Positions 12,501 to 27,500 of a DNA stretch of 64,000 nucleotides are shown in pieces (the first letter of the stretch is position 1; each line of letters begins with the position of its first letter). This DNA is from Zygaena filipendulae. Lineage: Eukaryota > Arthropoda > Insecta > Lepidoptera > Zygaenidae. The notes under the pieces are model-generated. The model was not told the origin of the DNA, ran no database searches, and saw only the letters and a list, made by a program, of their open reading frames with translations. Both the position numbers and the translations under genes were made by a program. Location of the stretch: contig OU015659.1 of the NCBI GenBank assembly GCA_907165275.2, forward strand, positions 2,336,501 through 2,400,500. Direction: 5' to 3'.

Positions 12501-15500
12501 AAAAAAATATTAAGTGCAAAAATGCATGCTTTTTTTTTTATTTATAATTACAACGTAAATACCTGCCCTTATTCACTATGACCATAACACGTCGTTTAAG
12601 ATAACGCGCCCCAAAAATCGCTATTCCCTCGTGCTCAAAAAAATTTCTCTCAAATAAATACGTTTATAACGTGTCCTATGGCATACGGAATATAAATCTT
12701 TATAAATAAAAATGAACGTTTGTATGTCTGTCCTCTATGCGTTTCGAAACCAGTGGTCCGATTGTGATTAAACTTTGGCGGGTTGTTCTGCCTGCGTCCG
12801 CAAAAGTTCCTGATCCCAAAACTCACGCGAGTGAAACCGCGGGGCACAGCTGGTTTTAATATTTTGGCATCTGGAACTGGAAGTTTATAGTATAGCAAAA
12901 TCAGAAGTTACGGGAATTAGAGTTAGACATAGATAAGCAATATTGTGTTTACCCACACTGGATAAATTTTGACAAACTCGTGTTTTAATATTATAGCGCC
13001 ATTTTTTGTCAACATTTTTTTTTTTGTTCAACTTTTGTTGGTATTCAAACAATGTATTATGGTAAACAGATGATTAAAAAGCGTTAACTCTCAATAAAGC
13101 GTTCTGTATCAATAACTTAATTTTTAGTTGGTGTAACAAAATACGTTAAGTATTTATGTATATCATAACACAATAACTCAAATAAAGCAATTTTTGTGAA
13201 TTCATTATAAGAACAACGAGACCTCACAAGGCTTCAACGAACGGACAAAAGCGACAAAAAAACTTTCGGGAAGATGTTCGATCTCTTCTGTGTGATTGAT
13301 TTCTATCTACTACTACAGGTGTATGCACGCACCAGCTCGCACAGCTCGTTGACGATGTCCTGCACGACGGTGGCGCAACGCGTGTTGACGACGCGCTCGG
13401 CGCCGCCCGGCAGCCGGTACAGCTGGCGGCGCGCCGAGCGCCCCGCGGACACCGCCGTCACCTGCCACATCACACCACACCACACCACACCACATTAGGT
13501 ACTCTCACGGGTTCAACCGGAGGGGGACTTTTTAGGATTTACCCCCCCCCCCCCCGCCCAAATACCGAAATTTTAAAAATATTACTAATTCATATTTAAT
13601 TGAAACAACGAGAGGCGAGCGAGAAGTTTAAATCATCAAGCAAAAGAGTTAATATTAAGTTTTACTACTGAAAGCAGCAGCAGACCAGCAACAGACAAGT
13701 ATACTTGTACTTGACAAGTATATAGTCCCTTGATAACTGCAATTATGTATCTCTCTCCGATAAAATGTTACAGACAAACTTTTGCTATTATTTTATTTTT
13801 TCACATTTTAACTACATATTTTAACATGAAAATTAGAATAATTTTACGTATCTATAAATGTTCAATAGAATTTTTTTTTTTTTTCTTGGACCCACCGTGT
13901 GACACTGAATACTACTTTATTTTTGGTCCGCCATTCCGTTCAACGTTGTGTACTGTGCGCTAACAGAGTTGAAAATAACAATATTATCCGTTATGATCTC
14001 CATCATTGTTTTATTTCAAACTATAACCCTTCAGACTGACCTCCTCAACGCTGGGCACGTTCTTCCTGCCCCCGCAGCGCATCGTCTTGCGCAGGTTGGC
14101 GAGGCACACGGCCGCGGTGCCCTGGCACGGCCGCCGCCGGTCCGCGGCCGCCGCCGACAGGTACTCCACCAGGAACGGCCTGCTCAACATAACCGACCCG
14201 TTGTTCAGTACAGACACAAAATACACTGACCACAAAAAAACTGTTTTATTATAATACTAGCAGTTCCCCGCGGTTTCACCCACGGTACTTTTAGAATTCC
14301 GGGATAAGAAGTAGGTACCTAATCTATCTTCTGTACCGGTTGAGTATTTAGCCATAGACATAGACAATATTTATTCAGAAAAAGACAACACAGCACATTC
14401 AACATTTGGTACATCTTAACTACTATAAACCAATTTGAAGCGTGAGCGTGAAACAAACAAATAAACTCAGATTCGCTACATAAATAGTAAGGATTAGCAG
14501 TTCCCTGCGGTTTCACCAGGGTGTATTTCGGAGTTCCCGCGGGAATTTCGGGATAAAAGTACCCCTATGTCTTTCTTTGTAACACTGAAAACGTGTGTGC
14601 GATAATTTCATGGCGATAAGTTGAGTAATAAGGGCGTGAAAGTGGAACAAACAAACTCAACAAATATATTTTAGGGAATATACACCCAAACAAGCAAGCA
14701 AACGCGCGAACACGCGCACACATGGACAGTACAGATAAGCTCTCTCTCACCTGAGCGTATCAGAGGATGTGAAGTAAGCGGCCAGGATGGACATGAACCG
14801 CCAGGCGCGCTGGCACGAGTCCTGCGCCGGCGAGCGGTTGGAGGTGGTCTGCTTCATCAGCTGGCAGTACACCTCGTCGCGCAGCTCCGGCACCGAGTGG
14901 CAGTGCTGCACCACACCCAAGAAACACGTTATAGGGGAGCGGTGTATGTGGAAATATAAAATACTACAACACTTGTAGGTACTATTTTTTGACATCGTCT
15001 ATATCATAGTTTAAGTTTAACCATGGACCAGTTAAACTAGTTTATAGTTTAATTGGTCCATGGTTTAACTGCGTAACCAGGTTCGATCTTGACATCAAAA
15101 TAACATCAAGATAAATGTTTAATGTGGTGAACGTTTGTGTTTGCCATGTCTGGGTGTCTGGGTCTGCCTGGGTGTGAACACCAATGTACCGTAAGTAACT
15201 ATGTATTTTCAAAAAAGTATTGTTATAATTATATCAGTTATGGTTATCTGGTAATAATAGTACAAGCTCTGATTAGTTTAAGAGGGGGCGTTGTGTGATA
15301 ATGTCTATCCAAGGATCATTATTATTAGTCTTTTAATTACCTACGGTTAAAATCGTATTTCAGGGCAATTTTTTATTCGCTCATAGAAAACTGCCACTCC
15401 ACCGAGAGCTGCGAGACAGATTTTTCAATATACCGCACTATAAATTGCAGTTTCCAACCGTACATCGGTGCTTCAAATACATTTATTGACGCGAAATTGC

Positions 15501-18500
15501 TTGAATGTGAAAAACAAAGTAATAACTCACCATGAGCACCGTGTAGACGCACTTGACCTCAGTGAGGTCTTGGTGGGCGGCCCGCTCGGCCGGCGGCAGG
15601 TCGCCGCAGTAGGCGCGGATGCAGGCGAAGCACTCGAGCGCCGGCGCCGCCAGGGCCGCGGGCAGGCGCAGCAGCGGCGCGCGCAGCTGCTGCGCCTGCC
15701 ATTTCACCAAGTCGGTTTGGGCTTTCCACGTCCACTCGTTGCGTTTCGCCTTGTTCTTCAGAGATGAGTCCGCTTTCAGGATTTCCAATCTGTGGTCACA
15801 GAAAAAGCAAATGTCAAAGGTGTAGATACAAAAAAAAAACAGTTCTGCGATATGCTCTAAAAGTACCTAGTAGGGTGTTGTTAAATAGCGTAGTCAGTTT
15901 GCGAGCCATCTCACCCCAACCGGTTCTTAGTTAATGGGGTAGGCAGATAAAGCCTCGATACTTCGACCCTTGGGATCTTTTGTACCATCCCCATTCTGTG
16001 ATCCTCTCTGTACTGTTTACGAGCCAAGGCATCGCACTCGCACATAAGATGTGCCATTGTTTCCGGCTCTACGCCGCACTTCCTGCAGGATGAAACAGGG
16101 TAGCTAATTTCGAATTTTTCAAACTAAAATAAACCTTAAACGAATTGTTACGGAAACACTTCAAAACGGAAATTAAATTATTTTTTTTATACTTTTTCTT
16201 GAATTTTCAAAAAACCGGTCTATATACCTAGCGAGTCATACTCGCACAATTAGGGTTCCATGCTAAAACAACTAAAAGTAGTCAATAGGCCAGATTTTGT
16301 TTTAAAACTATTTTAAGTATGTAAACTCAGAGTCAGACCAAATAAGAACTCTTCATCAACAATGTTCACAGATTAGTCATTTACTACTTATATCAATGTA
16401 TTAATTAATAACCGCTTTCGTTTAAAATTTATTTTGAGGTTAGTGAAATTATTAACGATTTTTATTTCATTTAAAAAGTAGTCCTGTGCCTACAAAGTCA
16501 TGCTTTTAGCTAGTTTATGTAAAATTTCACAGATATAAAGCCGCTTGTACTCGCGGTGCTCGCTCGTACAGTAACCCATTATTATGGGTACGCATGTAAT
16601 CTGTGCTCGTACCCACCAGCCACTTTCGAAACCAACAAGTTTTCGCGTTATCATGCTTCGTTTATTGCTTAATAATCGTGAGCAGGTAATCGCCGAAAAC
16701 GAAATTAAAAAAGTACTAGAGGTAGGTACGTTTCATTTTCGGAACTATCCATCCAATATTATATTTAGGTATGCATATCTACCGACATAATCATACGATT
16801 TAAATAAAATATGATCATGTTATAAAATTTTCTTAGTCTACCAGACATATAGATCGAAAGACAGAGTTGCGTTTACGTAAAATGTTGCCTAATAGTTAAC
16901 ACCAACTCATATTATTACGTATAATACAATGAATTATAATAATAAAATTAAGGGGCGTGGAGTAGAATAGCGGAAGACGTGCAATTGCGCAGATACCCTG
17001 CGCGTGCGCAATGCGTATCAGTGCGTAGTTGCGTACGCAATGGATTGTGTATTCAATTCAACGGAAACATTCGAGTGTATCGCGATTCGCGAACTCGCAA
17101 GTGTTTTGCTGGCAATACTATTCGTCAGGTTTTTATTGCCGCGCTAAAAATGGCGAAAAGGAATATTTATGGGTAGTATTCCCCATTTTTAACTGACATG
17201 GTAAAGTATTAGTGCATTAGTTTGTATTTTGAAACAGTGACACCTACTTGCTAGTGCTGTTAGATATACTTACCTTCTCTCTGGATATACCTAAATAATA
17301 TTCATTTTTCGATAACTTACAAAAATGTTTGAAAACATGTCGGTACATTAAATGAACAAGAAACAATAGTGGAAATCAGCGAACATAGAAGTAGGAACAA
17401 TACACAATACACATAAATCATCCGACATCCGCGGTTGCACGGCTATTCAATACGGCGTGCAACATAATGCAGTGCTGTAAATATTCACCACACAACAAGT
17501 CACCAAATTACTAACCAAAATCTTTTGGAAAAAAATATCGGGATAAAATACAATATGCCATGCCACAATCATGCCATGTTTACCTCACAACAAGTTGAAA
17601 AATAGCAAATAGGTAACCGCACTTTTAAACAAAAAAAAAAAGAAAAAAAAAACAAATCTCACAGAATAAAGTTGACAGTTTCATCTTCTTCTCCGTTGGA
17701 CTCTTCGCTTGCTTCGTCAGCGGACAAGCTGTCGCCGGACATCTCCGACTGTTCGGCCATCGTCGCTCGAGCGCCGTTCGACAACTAAACGAAATACGCG
17801 CCAATACGGGGAAAGTGTCCAACGCACACGCCCGAAGAGGAAGTTACGACTTAATGGGTATATTTTTGCATTTAATTACACACATCGGTTTTATAATAGT
17901 ATTTACTTATAATATTTGTCTGTGTGTTCACTAACTTGCAAAGTTTGAGGTGGAAACACTCGAAACGCCGAAACACTTAAGTGATTCAATGCTTGAACTA
18001 CTATTATAATATAGTTTAGTTCAACTGGCAGTTAAGCAGTTTTATTTCACTTTCATTTTTTTTCTAAAACTTTGATACTATACTGACTTGCAAAACGATG
18101 TCACATTTTGTAACACTTATCTCAGTTAGTAAACAAGTAAACCAGATCGAAATAGGCAAGCATTTGCATGAGATAATAATCAACCGTAGCATTGAGATGA
18201 AACGCTTGTCAATAGATAGGTACATACCTACTGGCAGGTTCTTTCTTAAGTATTTTGTAGTTTCAACGCTACTTTTAGATTTCACTAAGATCAGATCAAC
18301 GATAAATAAAAAAAGATATACCTAAGTTGGTACTAAAATAAAACTTAGTACCTACTCAACCCAAAAAACGAAGGATGCTCCAAAGTCCAAATGCACTTTT
18401 ATGAGACAATATTATAGGACGACACTGAGGCAATATTAGTAAATTTCTCTAATTTTGTATTTGTTTGTGCCTTTGTGGGCACAATGTAGATCCTTGTCTA

Positions 18501-21500
18501 CTAATTCTATTATTTAAGTACATATTCCACAAATTGACAGATTTGCTGCCCTACTTTTATAGGTGTAATCAATAAATAACACGACGTCGAAAATAGGTAC
18601 TTGCATTCGGTGTTTCAGCCTTGCTGCAGCTGAGCACGGCATAGCCGAAGGTTGCAACGTCTTCTGCCTCCAATGACACCGCCACAGACTACACAGTCTG
18701 TAGCGCGTTGACTCTACCGCAACCCACAGAACGTTCCGCGCGAACGATGCTCAACTATCAACTGACTAGGGCTGTCCACATTTTCCCAATCTTTTTTTTT
18801 TAATGGCGCATTGTACTTTTTGTATTCGAATGTGGCTGACAAAACTGTTGCCCAAGTCTCGGATTCTCATTACGAAACAATGTTTCTTTATCCAAGTAAT
18901 TAGGCCTTCAAATCTGTTCTAAGTTTCTAAGTTACTGGGTTAAAATTGATGTAGGCACGGATTAAATATAAGTGTGGGATGCAATGAATAGACAATAAAA
19001 AGGAAGATGTACCTACTTTTTACAAATTTACGTAGTAACATCCATTAATTTATTAAATAATAAGTATGAGCTAATTATGCTGTAATTAACACTCTTAACA
19101 AGCTATGTATTAACTTGCATAGCCTGTGCATTGTTGGTTATTTTATATTAAAAAGTAGAAAATATTATAAAATTTAACTTTGGCCTCTACGTACCTCCTC
19201 CTCCTATAACCTTTAAGGTTATCAAAAACAATGCGAATGCAAGAATAATTAATATTTCGTACATTTCATATTATTATGTTCCGAAATCTCTCAATACAAT
19301 ATTGACAACCCTTATTGACATTTAGCTCAACAACAATCAATAGAAAGAGTACAAAAACTTATGTCTATTACTGTACTTAATGATGAACGTAGGGTTCTTC
19401 CATGATTCCAGACACCATTCAATGTAAATTAATAGCCCGTTTTAACCGAGCCGTCTTTGAACATGCGTGTGATCACGCCTGTCTTCTGTAGCGATAGTCA
19501 GGGACTATGGGTGAATTAAATATATTTTTAGGTACTCGCTCATGTTGTAACAACTGGAGGATTTTAATGTAATTTGGTATAGAGATATTGACTTATCCTG
19601 GATTAACACAGGCACAGATAATATAATTTTTATCTCGGTAATCTCGAGGGAATGCTGAAATTCACACGTGTGAAGCCGAAGAGAATAGCGAGTAGAGGCA
19701 TTAAAGTTTTGATGTATGACGACGCGTCACAAGTATGTAAATGTCGTGGCCACATCATGAACTGATTACAAGTTTAGTAGTGTCTATAGTTACAGTAGGT
19801 ACTTTTAGACTTTAGGCCGGACGTAGAGCGCCGCGACATTTTTGGTTAGGCAGTATCGTATTATATTATCTGTGGTTAGGCTTATACGCTTACTAGCTGC
19901 GCCCCGCGGTTTAACCCGCGTGAGTTTTGGAATTCCCGCAGGAACTCCCTTTAGGGGGATGAAAAATAGATAGTAGCCGATTTTCAGACCTACTGAATAT
20001 GCATATAAAATTTCATAAGAATCGATCAAGCCGTTTCGGAGGAGTATGGGAACGAACATTGTGAGTTGCGACACGAGAATTTTATATATTAGTACGCTTA
20101 TGTACTGCTGACCAAGTCATGCGAGCCGAGCGAGCGTAGCGAGCGTGTAGCGGTAGCGCCCGGCGGCGATGCGGCAAAGACAAAATGGTGACATTCGATA
20201 GTTCGACCGTTCGTTGAACCTTATTACTGTTGTAATAAGATTCAACGGCTGTCAAAAGTGATCACATATTATGTATTTCCGATGCTGATTGTACGAGTAA
20301 AGAGTGACAATTTATGGTCACGACTTATGAACGAGTTGAACAAAGCTTTTTTTTTTTAAATAGGTAATCGTATTGTTTTTTAACCGCCAGTATTGGTTCC
20401 GTGACGATTGCGCGGCACCGACACGGGTTTCGTGACTTCAGCAAATATAGATACCTATGTACGTAACATATGACTACGAATACATACATTATTAATAAAC
20501 TGACTAGGTACTTATAGGTACACTATTTTATTAAAAGATGGACATAAACAAGCCCACGACGATTCATAATTACATGTAAATAAAAATAATATTATATTTA
20601 CATTAAAATTATGATAAATCAAATCAAATCATTGATAAATCTAAGTAAAAACCATAACAAAAACAACGGGTATTCGCGGGTGAATGACCTTCACGGTTTA
20701 TGAATATTTTATTGTATAATTACGTCATAAATTTCGCGCTTTTGTAAGAATAAGGACGAGTCATGTCGTCTAACACCTCTAAATGAAATGCTGCGTTACT
20801 GATCAAGAATTGGAAACATTTAGTAAAAAATGCAACTTCTCTACATTAATTTTCCTCTCGGAATCCGCAATTGTCATGTTTATAATCTAACTATTGGTTT
20901 CTTTTCATCGCTGTCGATTCCGAGAAAGAGGAGTTATCAGAGTAAAAGTTAAAGCCCTTACAGGAGTCAAACCGCCGCTACCCGCTAATAAAAAAATATA
21001 TCTAGGTCTTCTCTTTAAAAAGAAACCGATAAGACGATAAGTAAAATAATGTAAATTCTTGAGGGGATTCTCCGAATTGAGGGGATTTGTTATTTCGTGG
21101 ACAGTTACGAGTAAGTTAGGTCTTGGTTCTTACAATAGCTGCAAGCGCGAATCTAGGATTTGGTAAGGGGGCATTTTGCTAAGGTCTGGTTGAAGTACCT
21201 ACTTTAGTCGTAGCCGTAGATCTGCACCTGATAGGTTGGTTATATTATAAAATCACGGCAGATACTCACTCTGGGCTCTGTCTAAAATGGTCGACGGCGA
21301 ACTGCAGCAGCGGGTGTCTCCCGTCATGTTGTGGAGTCGACTGGTCTCTCCTTTCCTCTCTCATCTCCCTCTCCCTCTCTCTGTCTCTGTCTCTGTCACG
21401 ATCCCGTTCGCGGTCTCTTTCCCTCGGCGCGGGGGAGGATATCCTCCTCTCGTGGTCCACCTCCTCCCGCGACTCCCTCGACACGCGCGCCTCCCTTATC

Positions 21501-24500
21501 TCCTTAGTCTCCCTAATCTCCCTTGTTTCTCGTATCTCTCTTATCTCTCGAGAATCTCTACTGTCTCTCGACTCCCTCGTCTCCCTGCTCTCCCGTTCCG
21601 GCACTCGTTCCTTTGTGACGCCATTCGTCAACGTTTTTGGTTGTACCTGCAACAATATTGATACGCTTAGAAATCATCAAAATGGAAATTGGTCTTCATT
21701 GCATTTGGCAATTCGATATGATGGTTTTTTTGTACCTATTTTAATAGATTCCCAGCAATAACAATAAAGTGATTGTACAAATAATAAAATAAAATATAGC
21801 GCACTTTTAGCCCTATATAAAGTTTCCGGAAGAATACTAAAAATTGCGCGGGAGCACCCAGTAGGTAGGTATTACCTACGTAAATAATATGAAAAAATTC
21901 CAAACGATTAACAGTTTGTTTAAATTAGTCGTACAACAATATACGATTTCTTAAGCTAGGCGAGCATATCCGAAATTTTCCTTATTAAAAGACCATGCAG
22001 TGTTACAATACCCGATGAACTCGTTAATTCATCAAATCGACAAGTTATAACAACCCTCCTAATCAGACAGGCTTATTCTCAACGCTTTCCTAAATACACT
22101 ATTATAAATTCGAAACACCGCACTATGGTTTAGACTCTAGCGCTACGCCATAGCGTACGCATCGCAACCACTCATTAGTCGGCACAACGACAATTAAGTC
22201 GGTATGCGATGAGCCAGCTACGAGTGCTACAACTAGTGTGCGATAGACAACACCGAGTCGCGAAAGCGTGAACGTCCAGTTAGACATGAAATGTACTATC
22301 TGCAAAAGTGTACAATCGTTTCATCTATTGCTCAGGCAGACGAAGCAAATTAGCTGGTGGTATGGCCACGAGATTTGCAAAGTAAGCACTCGTGATCCAT
22401 GACGGATGAAGGGTGACGCAGTGGTTATGTCAGATACCGAACTCTGATTGGCTAAAACTCTAAGCTATTACTCGTTCTCATTAGCAGAGATAGTAGAGTT
22501 GTGACATATATGTGTATTATAGTAACTATTTTCGCATGCCGAAACTTCCCCGTCAGCGACGATGTCTCTAATTTGAAGCGGGACCCAGCGGAGGTCTAGC
22601 CTGACTGTTTCTAACAGGTAAAACAACCTTAGAATATTTGGAATTCCTACTTAACATTTTATAAGCATTGCGAACTTGCGAGGAAATGTATTCGATAATA
22701 CGTATGAATGAAATATTGAAATATCCAATAAATACATATGGAAAATATTCAAACAATGGGCAACGTCTGACCAAGGCAGAGTGTCACGTCACACAAATAC
22801 CAGACAAAATTGAATGGATTTAAATGATTATGGAAGGAAATGAGGCGGAGCAATAGGGTTGCTAACCTGCACCGATTTCCGGGAAATTTCCCATCATGAT
22901 TCAGGAAGTAGCTAAAAAAGTATCCAGTTTATAGTTACACTGAAGGCTAGAAAGTGTCTCGACACGGACGGTTGGCAACCTTAGTAGGGTTACCCTACGA
23001 AGAAATGGATGCTAGATTTTATTAAAGCAATACCCACCTTCTGTTTACGCTTTAACGTTTTCCGACTCAATGTGCGAATTACTTCGTAAAAACTCTCCAT
23101 TAATGTAATAAGTAGTTGAACTATTTAATTCCAAACAGTACCTATTGGGGACCACAAACACGACCGACTCACTGTAATATTTTTTATAGTTTGAGTAACA
23201 TAAGAATAGGTAATTGTTATTTTGGTTTTATTAAATTATATTTCACTTGTGACTGTTTAGTTTCTAAATCACTTCCACCAGGATTTTAATATCGCAACAA
23301 CAATGCAGTTGTCGATATCGAGCAGTATGCACAAACTGAAATGCGGGGCTGCGCGCGCGCCGCCCGGTCCGCCCCGCACGCCATCTTCATAAATATTGAT
23401 GTAAGTCTTTAGTTTCGCTCCGATTAACTGGTTATTTATAATACTTCGTATTATTGATAGCAATACAGTGGTTACAAATTTTACTAGAACCATTAAGGGG
23501 TTATCCATAAAGTGAAAGGGGTCGACGAAGTGCGACATTGTGTGACAAGCGATGAAAGGGGGTCTAATTTTCGTGACGTCACATCTCAAAACTCTTATAC
23601 ATTTAACAATTACATGCCTCCTACCACCTCTTGTCACACTTCGTCGACCCTCTCCCTCCCTTAACGTGTGACGTAGGTACATTATGGATGGTCCCTTATT
23701 GACAGGAGAGGTTGCTTTTATCCTATAAGTAGAGTAGGTATGGTGTTAAAGTTGACAGCACCCGCCATCTAGTGATTAGCGGCATGACTGAGAAAGAAGT
23801 CAGGTATTGCGGGTTCGATCCCCACATCAGGGTAAAAATGTATGTAGTCTGTGTTTACTTATAAAAACTATTAGGTGAACAAGATTGGCAATACACATTT
23901 AAGGCGTGGGAAAATAAATTCACCGTTTTCTGAGCAAAGTTTAAAGACTTTACCTTTCATTCGCCGATAATCCTTTGAACAAGTTTTCAGTCCTTAATCA
24001 AATGAAAATCCAATCAATCCCCAATCAATAATGAAAACCCTTTATTTGAGATTTGCAAATTAATGTCCCTCACTGCTAACTGCCTATACGGTTGACGCTG
24101 AGGCTGTGTCCGCGCTAGTCCACAGAGAGGGCCGCAGATTGGTGCGCGTGGGTCGACTTCATCATAAGACTCTTTAGAATTAACTAATTTGGAACACAAA
24201 AGATTACAGTCTTATTGAACCTAAAACAGAAGTGTAACTTAAAAATCCGACTGTACTATCTTTTACTTGTGTATTGTATTGCTTCTAATATAGGTATCTA
24301 CGTGGTACGCGTGCAGATTTATTATTACAGCCTGTAGATATCGTTTCACTACAGATCCGATAGATCATAAACCCTTGTTTGAATCCTCTGAGGAGATTAA
24401 TTTTGTTTTTTGGTCAAAATTTATCCACCGAAGGATTTATTAGAATGTTTTGTCGACAAAGCTGTCCCCCCCGAAGTGTTTAAGAGGCGAGAATTCTACC

Positions 24501-27500
24501 GCTCGGCTTCAATGGCTGTTTCGAGCTTCGTCTATAGAATGACGTAGCAATTATTTTTGAAAACAAGGCTTCCATTCAAAAACCAAATAAACATAGAGAT
24601 GATGTATTTTCATCGGAACCAAAGCTCTTATGGAACATTTCAGCTCGCCAGATAAATAAACCGCATATTAAACCGGAAAGAAATTCTTATACCTACCTAC
24701 CTATACCAGAAAAACGTGTCTCTGTAATATGGTACTTTTTAGGTACTTAAATCACATAACCAACGACTCATTTATATTTATACCTTGCATTTTCATTAAC
24801 AAACTTAAATATGGATAACCGACCCGATGTTTTCGATTATATGTATAAATAAAAAGATATAAAACTTATCAAGATACCCGACATGATTTATTGTATTGAT
24901 TGGTATGAGTGAAATGAGTACACTTGGACATAGATAAGCAATAGTGCGTTAACCCACACTGGAAATTTTTTGAGTAAATCGTGTTTTAAAATTATAGCGC
25001 CATTTTCTGTCAACATTTTTTATGTTCATTATTTAGTTACATAGTTAAACAATGTAATAAGGTAAACACATAATTAAAAAACGTTCCCTAACTCTCAATA
25101 AATCGTTCTGAATAGATAACTTAATTTTGTGGGTTAACATGTTATTGCTTACCTGCGTCCACTTATTCATTAACGGACTATAATCACTAATAGTTAACTC
25201 TAGAACCATGAATCACAGGAATGTTTGTGCGGTGCTTCCTCCTAATGAAAGTTTAAATTTACTGTATTTTTCGTATTTTTCAATCTCGTTTCTATCTATC
25301 TCGAAATTAATACTTTTAATCCTATATATTCTTTAAGTTTAATAGAGCGGATATACCGGCCCTATATAAGATGATGTTTATAAACGATAATATTATGTTA
25401 TAACCGGTCCATATATTATGTATGTTTGCAGGTGACCCCGCTCGACTCTAGGAAATGTAGCGACGATTCACGGAACTCTGATGTAGCGTGACTAGTCGGT
25501 GCAGTGAAGCACGATAATCCTTAGGTACTATTATAATATACTAGCTGTGCCGCGCGGTTTCACCTGCGTGGGTTTCGGGATTCCCGCGGGAACTCCAAAT
25601 TTCTTTTACATGTATAAACCTTGTCCTGACAATAACGAACACAAAAAAAAGACAATTATCCAATTTGGTGCAGTCGTTTGGAAGTTATGCGCTTAGCAAC
25701 ACATTTGGCGATTCATTTTTATTATATAGATTTAACGGCTCAACCGATCACCGCAAAATAACTAATTTTGTCCCGGAATTCCCACGGGAGTTTAACTACG
25801 TAAAGTTTTGCATACTACCTACACGTTGTCAGGGTGTAGGGTAGTAGCTAAGTAGTCTCGGAATACCCGCGGGATCTCCGAAACTAACGCGGGTGAAACA
25901 GCGGGTAACAGCAACATTATATAAATTAGATCAATTGTTTACATAAGTTACTGTGTTACAGTAGTTTTATTTATTAAGTTATTATTTATTTATTTATTAC
26001 TAGTTTCTTTTATTTATTTTAGAACTTTTAGAGACGATATTTTCTCAGGAGTTAGCCTCGGGACTTGTGACCTACTGACATGACATATTAACACATAGAT
26101 CTCACAGGTATTCAATAATAAATATGTACGTAAAATATAAATGCTTCAACGACTCCTTGTCTTGTTAACACATGATTAGAGTATCCATGATAATACAGAA
26201 CTAAACTATCTATGTATTGTTAATTCCAATACATAGTCCAAGATTGGGATGGCAGTTATTTGACCTACATACCTACATTACAAACTGTAATCATATTGAT
26301 ATTTCAAATAAGAAAATTCAAAATTTTTCTTTAATTTAAGTACTTTTATTTCCAAAAGGGAATATACCGAGAACATAAACACATCTTTAGCTGACAATTA
26401 TTTTATATCACGGTTTGAATATTCGCTATACCTATAAATAAATGTAAGAAGTTTTAATGGGACAAACACCCGCTTTTGCTGTAGTTACTTGTCCACCTGT
26501 AGATCTTTTTTTGGAGTATAATTTCTCACTTTATTTATTTCTGACCGAAAAGACCTCGCCATAAATTAAACCATATGACGCATTATGATCGCGTATAGGC
26601 TTTGTGTTCACGATAAGTGGAAAGTGAGAGAGTAGTTCCGCTCTCTTTGCCGGCATGGGGCAATTAGTACGAAATTGACAATTACTGGACGGTATCATAT
26701 CTATTTATCTTTGAACACGTTACATGCCCACCGAACACTTTCTTCTATCCAAGCGATATGGTGGAAAAGGGCGGTCATTTTGTTTTTAAAACACAGGGCA
26801 TTAACGAGAGTAATTTTTCTAGAAAGTTTCATTTTATAGGAAACTAGCTGTTGCGATGCAATTTTATTTCATTCGAAAATTCTCGAGAGTTTTATCGTCA
26901 ATCAGATTAATGTTACAGGAACACCAAACAACCGAATGGCGTTATTGCAAAGCTGAGCTAGATTTGAAATAAATGATTACCTAAGATAAATACCGAACTT
27001 ATATTATCAATTTTTGGAACAAGTAGTCTGGCAGTGAAGCACAGTAGTCGACGATGGACAGGAAGCACGCACCAGCGCGCGCGCACCGGCCTGCGTGACT
27101 CAGTTCAAAGTTCAGTGAAAACATGTCGCTAACGTTTCGTGGGTAAAAAACATCCACATGACTTGTGGTCTCTTATTTGAGGGGAGTTTTTTGTTGAGAA
27201 CAAAATAAAGGGTACATTTAAGACGACACTTCCTTAGGGTACAATGAAACAATCGCTGGTCAAAAGTAACTCTGTTAGTATAAAAGAAAATACCAGACTA
27301 TTACAATGTAGGTATATCAAAATGCACTTAGATATAGCCAAAAGTAGACATGAAAAAATGCGCTAATATTATCGTATAAAAGTTTACTTAGTTCCCAGGT
27401 GTGAATTAATTAAACAACTATGAGATATAGCAACATAAACAAATGATTCAAATGCCATGTTTGATGTTTCACATAGTTCGAAGTAAGAGCGATATGTACC

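Noticed and set aside
17663..17784. Cassette exon between Myo15 exons 21 and 22
   Set aside because: Inclusion from the acceptor at 17785 would shift the frame; only use as a first exon is phase-compatible.
21287..21661. 124-residue hydrophobic + strand frame
   Set aside because: Antisense of the RE/RD repeat exon 21.
22123..22305. 60-residue minus-strand frame preceded by an acceptor-like tttgcag
   Set aside because: No matching donor or domain, and the sequence looks internally repetitive; insufficient support for an exon.
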